From assembly GCA_913058025.1 (NCBI GenBank), contig CAJXPN010000162.1:1-7890 (forward strand): a DNA stretch of 7,890 nt, given 5' to 3'. The notes beneath the pieces are model-generated. The model was given only the letters and a program-made list of their open reading frames with translations. It was not told where the DNA came from and did not search any database. This stretch comes from an uncultured Myxococcales bacterium (GTDB lineage: Bacteria; Myxococcota_A; Bradymonadia; Bradymonadales; Bradymonadaceae). The first letter of the stretch is position 1; each line of letters begins with the position of its first letter. Made by a program: the position numbers and the translations under genes. Below, one piece after another: positions 4,684-7,890 of the stretch.

Positions 4684-6530
4684 GCGATCAAAGCGACGCG
4701 GTTCAGGCCGAGGCAGACAAGCTCTGGCGCATCCGCCACTCCGCATCCCACATCCTCGCGACCGCCATCCAGGAGATGTTCCCGGAGGCCAAGTTCGCCA
4801 TCGGCCCGCCCATCGCCGACGGGTTCTACTACGACTTCGACCTCCCCCGGCCCCTCTCCACCGAGGACTTCGACGAGATCGAAGGCCGCATGAAGGCGGT
4901 CGTCAAGGCCAACCAGCGCTTCGAGCGCGACGAGTGGTCGAAGGCGGACGCGCGTGAGTTCTTCGCCGACCAACCCTACAAGCTCGAGCTGATCGACGGG
5001 ATCGAGGGCGACACCGTCTCGATCTTCAAGAACGGCCCGTTCACCGACCTGTGCGCCGGCCCCCACGTCGGCCGCACCAAGCAGTGCAAGCACTTCAAGC
5101 TCCTGAAGGTCGCGGGCGCGTACTGGCGAGGCGACGAGAACCGCCCGATGCTCCAGCGCGTCTACGCCACCGCGTTCGCCAAGCGCGACGACCTCGACGC
5201 GCACCTGCACATGCTCGAGGAGGCGCGCCGTCGCGACCACCGCAAGCTCGCGCGTGAGCTCGATCTCTTCGACTTCAACAAGCTCTCGCCCGGCGCGATC
5301 TTCTGGCGCCCGAAGGGCTGGGCGTCCTACCTCCAGCTCCAGGCCTACTTCCGCGAGATCGAGCAGAAGAACGACTACGTCGAGATCTGCAACCCGATCC
5401 TGTACTCGAAGGAGCTCTTCGAGCAGTCGGGCCACTGGGACCACTACCGCGACCACATGTACATCATCCGCGGCGGCTCGGAGTCCGAGGAGGCTGGCGA
5501 GGAGTCACACAACGTGACCTACGGCCTCAAGCCGATGAACTGCCCGGACACCATGCTCTTCTTCGGCTCGAAGAAGCGCTCCTACCGTGAGCTCCCGATG
5601 CGCGTGGCCGAGTTCGGCATGCTCCACCGCAACGAGCTCGCGGGCGCGCTCTCCGGCGCGACCCGCGTGCGCCAGTTCTGCCAGGACGACGCGCACATCT
5701 TCGCGACCGAGGAGCAGATCCCCGGCGAGATAGACAACGTGCTCGCGCTCGTCGACCAGACCTACTCGATGTTCGGGCTCGACTACCACTTCGAGCTCTC
5801 GACTCGCCCCGAGGACTTCATGGGCGAGGTCGAGGTCTGGGACGCGGCCGAGGACGCGCTCAAGACCGCGATCGACTCGTCCGGTCGCGACTACAAGATC
5901 AACGAGGGCGACGGCGCGTTCTATGGCCCAAAGATCGACATCTTCCTGCGCGACGCGCTCGGCCGCACCTGGCAGTGCGCGACCATCCAGCTCGACTTCC
6001 AGCTCCCGCGCGCCTTCGACCTGACCTACACCACCGCGGACAACTCCGAGCGCACCCCCGTGGTCATCCACCGCGCGATCGCTGGCAGCCTCGAGCGCTT
6101 CTTCGCCGTGCTGCTCGAGCACTTCGCGGGCGCGTTCCCGACCTGGCTGGCGCCGGTGCAGGTCAAGATCCTGTCGATCACCGACGACCAGGCCGACGTG
6201 GCCTGGGAGATCGCCCGTGACCTGCGCGCCTCGGGCGTGCGCGTCGAGGTCGACGATCGCTCGGAGAAGATCGGAAAGAAGATCGCCGAGGCCGAGGTCT
6301 CCAAGACCCCCTACATGTTCGTCATCGGCAAGCGCGAGGCCGAGGCAGGCAACGTCGCCGTGCGCACCTGGACCGAGGGCAGGCGCGGTGTGATGGCCGT
6401 GGCCGACGTGAAGGCAGAGATCCTCGAGAGGATCGCCAACCGCACCCTGGACGCCAAGGTCGAGGTCAGCGCGATCTCGCAGCTGGCGGCCGCGGCCGAC
6501 GAGGCCGACGCCGCCCCCCCCGAATACTGA
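4680..6530 (+). CDS. thrS: threonyl-tRNA synthetase lacking the TGS domain
   Basis: 616 residues. Charges tRNA-Thr with threonine using ATP, and edits Ser-tRNA-Thr. ATG 4680 has AGAGGA 8 nt upstream; an in-frame GTG at 4653 lacks a binding site. The protein begins almost directly with the editing domain: HSASH at 20-24 (HxxxH) and CAGPH at 125-129 carry the editing residues. The usual N-terminal TGS domain of about 60 residues is absent, and nothing like it is encoded just upstream. The class II core follows: Zn ligands Cys288 (MNC), His339 (DDAH) and His464 (VIHRAI) match E. coli Cys334, His385 and His511 with a steady offset of 46-47. HRNE and GEGAFYGPK-like (NEGDGAFYGPKIDI) motifs are present. 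The anticodon-binding domain runs from about 500 (TWLAPVQVKIL) to 590, then an Ala/Asp-rich tail. CPDT replaces the commonly seen CPGH after the Zn cysteine. Preceded by a Thr-rich leader ORF, which suggests regulation by charged tRNA-Thr. Confidence 0.97.
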   Translation: MSDQSDAVQAEADKLWRIRHSASHILATAIQEMFPEAKFAIGPPIADGFYYDFDLPRPLSTEDFDEIEGRMKAVVKANQRFERDEWSKADAREFFADQPYKLELIDGIEGDTVSIFKNGPFTDLCAGPHVGRTKQCKHFKLLKVAGAYWRGDENRPMLQRVYATAFAKRDDLDAHLHMLEEARRRDHRKLARELDLFDFNKLSPGAIFWRPKGWASYLQLQAYFREIEQKNDYVEICNPILYSKELFEQSGHWDHYRDHMYIIRGGSESEEAGEESHNVTYGLKPMNCPDTMLFFGSKKRSYRELPMRVAEFGMLHRNELAGALSGATRVRQFCQDDAHIFATEEQIPGEIDNVLALVDQTYSMFGLDYHFELSTRPEDFMGEVEVWDAAEDALKTAIDSSGRDYKINEGDGAFYGPKIDIFLRDALGRTWQCATIQLDFQLPRAFDLTYTTADNSERTPVVIHRAIAGSLERFFAVLLEHFAGAFPTWLAPVQVKILSITDDQADVAWEIARDLRASGVRVEVDDRSEKIGKKIAEAEVSKTPYMFVIGKREAEAGNVAVRTWTEGRRGVMAVADVKAEILERIANRTLDAKVEVSAISQLAAAADEADAAPPEY

Positions 6531-6544
6531 GCCATAACCCAACC

Positions 6545-6561
6545 GCCCCGGCGACCGGGGC
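6545..6561 (+). terminator. GC hairpin after thrS
   Basis: GCCCCGG, loop CGA, CCGGGGC: a perfect 7-bp stem with a 3-nt loop, 14 bases past the thrS stop. It is terminator-like in shape and place but has no U-run, so efficiency is doubtful. Its arms could also cross-pair with the GGCCCCG/CGGGGCC arms of the next hairpin. Confidence 0.45.
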
Positions 6562-6564
6562 CAC

Positions 6565-6624
6565 GTGAGGGCTAGACCTCACACGAATCGGCCCCGCCTT
6601 CCGGGGCCGATTCATGTGAGGTCT
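6565..6624 (+). promoter_or_regulatory. long hairpin hiding the RBS of the ATP-grasp gene, with a competing upstream arm
   Basis: AGACCTCACA (6574-6583) pairs with TGTGAGGTCT (6615-6624). After one C/A mismatch, GAATCGGCCCCG (6585-6596) pairs with CGGGGCCGATTC (6602-6613) around loop CCTTC. That is 22 pairs in a 51-base hairpin. Its 3' arm contains GTGAGG (6616-6621), the ribosome binding site of the gene starting at 6629. A second GTGAGG at 6565-6570 can pair with the same CCTCAC (6577-6582), giving a smaller hairpin that would free the binding site. Two exclusive states of this kind fit a riboswitch, attenuator or protein-controlled leader. It could instead be a bidirectional terminator or a palindromic repeat element; no U-run follows. 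Confidence 0.6.
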
Positions 6625-6628
6625 TCTC

Positions 6629-7414
6629 ATGCGTACCCTCATCGTCGGCATCGACCCGCCAGAACAGGAGCTCATCCGCGAGGTCGTCCACGGCCCGGTG
6701 GTCTTCCACGAGATCCTGCCCGAGTACCGCGTCGAGTCCGGTCGACTGTTCGCGCACAACCGCAGCGGCTCACGCTTCCTCGAGATCGACCGGGTCGTCT
6801 TCCACGGCATCTTCGCCGACGACTTCGACTTCATCACCGCGCTCGCGCTGTGGGGCGGCCCGTGCCTGCCGTCCGGCTCGGGGCTGCTCGACTGCCGCCT
6901 GCGGCTGCCTTGCCTGGCGCGCGCGAGGCGCGTGTCACGCTTCGGCGCGGACCCGCGCGGGTTCGTCGCGCCGGGCAAGACCGTTGACGCGCGCGGCGCA
7001 GACACCGTCGCGAAGTGGGGCAACTGGCACTGCGGTGAGGGGAAGGAGCGGTTCACCGCGTCCTTCACCGCGCCAGACGAGCCCGTCGTGCTCGAGGCGT
7101 TCCACCCTGGCGAGGCGGTGCGCGTGGCGCTAGTGGGCGAGCGCGCCTGGCAGGTCCGGCTGATGGGAGACGGCTGGCTCAAGTCGATCCACGACGACCG
7201 CTCGGAGTTCATGGAGATCGACCCGGAGCTGCTCGCCGACACGCGCGCGCTCGCGGAGCACTTCGACCTCGCACTGATCGGGGTCGACTACATCGCCGGA
7301 GAGGGAGGCCGCGCGCACCTGCTCGAGGTCAACCACGCGCCGAACGTGACCGTGTTCGACGAGATGCGCGACGCGTTCGTCGCGCTCGTGGCCGAGTTCG
7401 CGAACGCAGAGTGA
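6629..7414 (+). CDS. RimK-like ATP-grasp family protein
   Basis: 261 residues. ATG 6629 has GTGAGG 7 nt upstream, inside the arm of a long hairpin. The C-terminal part carries ATP-grasp features: Lys129 in VAKWGNWHCGEGK, likely nucleotide-binding; EAFHPGEAVRVALVG near 157-171; IGVDY with Asp220; and LLEVNH with Glu233 and Asn235 as probable Mg ligands. ATP-grasp ligases join a carboxylate, activated as acyl phosphate, to an amine or thiol; the RimK-like group includes peptide and glutamate ligases. The N-terminal 110 residues are not a typical RimK domain, and no RiPP precursor or pathway genes are visible, so the substrate is unknown. It lies 98 bases after thrS in the same direction, but the two hairpins in between argue for separate control. 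Its 3' end overlaps an opposite-strand small ORF by 127 bases. Confidence 0.82.
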   Translation: MRTLIVGIDPPEQELIREVVHGPVVFHEILPEYRVESGRLFAHNRSGSRFLEIDRVVFHGIFADDFDFITALALWGGPCLPSGSGLLDCRLRLPCLARARRVSRFGADPRGFVAPGKTVDARGADTVAKWGNWHCGEGKERFTASFTAPDEPVVLEAFHPGEAVRVALVGERAWQVRLMGDGWLKSIHDDRSEFMEIDPELLADTRALAEHFDLALIGVDYIAGEGGRAHLLEVNHAPNVTVFDEMRDAFVALVAEFANAE

Positions 7415-7605
7415 GGTGCGCCAGGGGCACACCGGGCCGAACCTCCGCAGCGCTTCCCCACGCCCCTGGAGATGTCGGACGCGAGCTCTTTGACCGTCTT
7501 CTTGAAGTACGTGCCCGAATGACGATAGCTCGTGATCACGCTGTAGATGCGCGCGTACTTGCGCACGCGCGCGGGGTCCTCACTCTTCCTCGGCGCGTCC
7601 GCCAT
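7288..7605 (-). CDS. small hypothetical protein downstream of tadA
   Basis: 105 residues from ATG 7605, overlapping the tadA end by 26 bases in another frame. Family not recognised. Residues 1 to about 55 (MADAPRKSEDPARVRKYA onward) look like a real basic, Tyr/Lys-rich protein, with G or C at most third positions. After about residue 58 codon use loses this bias, and the tail (from about residue 64) is simply antisense to the end of the ATP-grasp gene, so the true end may be misplaced by a sequencing or assembly error, or the tail may be a read-through extension. No signal or membrane segment. The ribosome binding site is poor (AAGG lies 15 nt upstream, GGGG abuts the ATG), so translation may depend on coupling to tadA. 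Confidence 0.45.
   Translation of the reverse strand: MADAPRKSEDPARVRKYARIYSVITSYRHSGTYFKKTVKELASDISRGVGKRCGGSARCAPGAPHSAFANSATSATNASRISSNTVTFGAWLTSSRCARPPSPAM
7421..7469. terminator. inverted repeat between convergent genes
   Basis: CCAGGGGC (7421-7428) and GCCCCTGG (7462-7469) form a perfect 8-bp stem with a 33-base loop, 6 bases after the ATP-grasp stop. It could be a bidirectional terminator. It lies inside the small minus-strand ORF, which weakens the case for that ORF's C-terminal half. The long loop lowers confidence. Confidence 0.3.
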
Positions 7606-7847
7606 GCCCCGCGCGCGCGACCTTGCCCTCACGCAGCCGCTCGAAGAACGAGGTGAGCTGCTCGGAGCACTGGGCGGCCATGGTGCGCGCGACGACGCAG
7701 CGGTGGTTGAGGCGAGGATCCTCGAGCATGGCGTAGACGGAACGCACTGCGCCCGCCTTGGGGTCGGGGGCGCCGTAGACGACGCGGCCGACTCTGGAGT
7801 TCACGATCGTGCCGGCGCACATTGGGCAGGGCTCGAGGGTGACGAAG
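7580..7847 (-). CDS. tadA: tRNA-specific adenosine deaminase, N-terminus lost at contig end
   Basis: The last 88 residues of a TadA-type deaminase, which converts the wobble adenosine (A34) of tRNA-Arg to inosine. TLEPCPMCAGTIVNSR holds the two zinc cysteines (PCxxC), followed by RVGRVVYGAPDPKAGA, LNHRCVV, and a C-terminal helix with LTSFFERLR; all match E. coli TadA closely in order and spacing. The zinc His/Glu (HAE) part lies upstream and is not in the contig. The genomic sequence stops at 7847, where adapter begins; the apparent start reading MGSEMCIRDS is translated adapter. A related guanine deaminase is possible but less likely given the TadA-like LNHR and FFxxxR features. A small ORF overlaps its 3' end. 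Confidence 0.88.
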
Positions 7848-7890
7848 CTGTCTCTTATACACATCTCCGAGCCCACGAGACAGGCAGAAA
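7848..7890. other. Illumina Nextera adapter and i7 barcode (not genomic)
   Basis: 7848-7866 is the 19-base Tn5 mosaic end CTGTCTCTTATACACATCT, and 7867-7881 is CCGAGCCCACGAGAC, the rest of the Nextera read-2 side adapter. 7882-7889 reads AGGCAGAA, which I recall as i7 index N703, followed by the first A of the flow-cell arm. The contig end is therefore untrimmed read-through into the library adapter. Confidence 0.97.

Noticed and set aside
4488..5456. 322-codon minus-strand ORF covering the leader and thrS start
   Set aside because: Val/Leu/Asp-rich shadow; the Ser run at its end is the reverse reading of the ACG repeat in the leader.
5505..6542. 345-codon minus-strand ORF within thrS
   Set aside because: Antisense shadow with no recognisable motif, fully inside thrS.
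1..7890. tRNA or rRNA genes, CRISPR arrays, insertion sequences, attachment sites
   Set aside because: None recognised on either strand; the only mobile-element sequence is the Tn5 mosaic end from library preparation.

Overview
The window is about 7.9 kb of very GC-rich bacterial DNA, with G or C at most third codon positions. Its gene content is a DsbA-like lipoprotein, a Cys-rich secreted orphan, a barstar-family protein, a GNAT, a nitrilase-family hydrolase, threonyl-tRNA synthetase, an ATP-grasp protein and TadA. GC level, gene style and the secreted orphan proteins suggest a Myxococcota/Deltaproteobacteria-type organism, but this is inference because no rRNA or marker phylogeny is available. 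The right end is not genomic: the last 43 bases are Illumina Nextera adapter plus an i7 barcode, so the window reaches the end of a short-read contig.

Layout, left to right. (1) 1-561, minus: 5' part of a thiol-disulfide lipoprotein running off the left edge. (2) 780-2313, plus: a two-gene unit of a secreted Cys-rich protein and a small helical protein, with AGG-rich arginine codons unlike thrS. (3) 2318-2836, minus: a barstar-family protein, convergent with the previous unit, with no visible toxin partner. (4) 2986-4298, plus: a GNAT acetyltransferase and a carbon-nitrogen hydrolase coupled by a 4-base overlap. (5) 4299-4679: a 381-base gap that is the most interesting part of the window. 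It holds a terminator-like hairpin, nested dyads, a 30-codon leader ORF of which 17 codons are threonine, a chain of mutually exclusive RNA pairings, and an 8-codon mini-ORF overlapping the thrS start. (6) 4680-6530, plus: thrS lacking the N-terminal TGS domain. (7) 6531-6628: two hairpins, one of 22 bp that swallows the ribosome binding site of the next gene and has a competing upstream partner. (8) 6629-7414, plus: RimK-like ATP-grasp protein. (9) 7288-7847, minus: truncated tadA followed by a small overlapping unknown gene.

Main discovery candidate: a threonine-codon leader peptide upstream of thrS, i.e. attenuation-type control of an aminoacyl-tRNA synthetase by supply of its own charged tRNA. 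The logic resembles E. coli thrL (threonine operon) and pheM (pheST). The control I know for thrS is different: a translational operator in E. coli and T-boxes in Firmicutes. The Thr codons in the leader are mostly ACG (13 of 17), whereas thrS itself uses ACC for 24 of 25 Thr and never ACG. A second candidate is the hairpin switch between thrS and the ATP-grasp gene. The direction of control in either element cannot be settled by eye.
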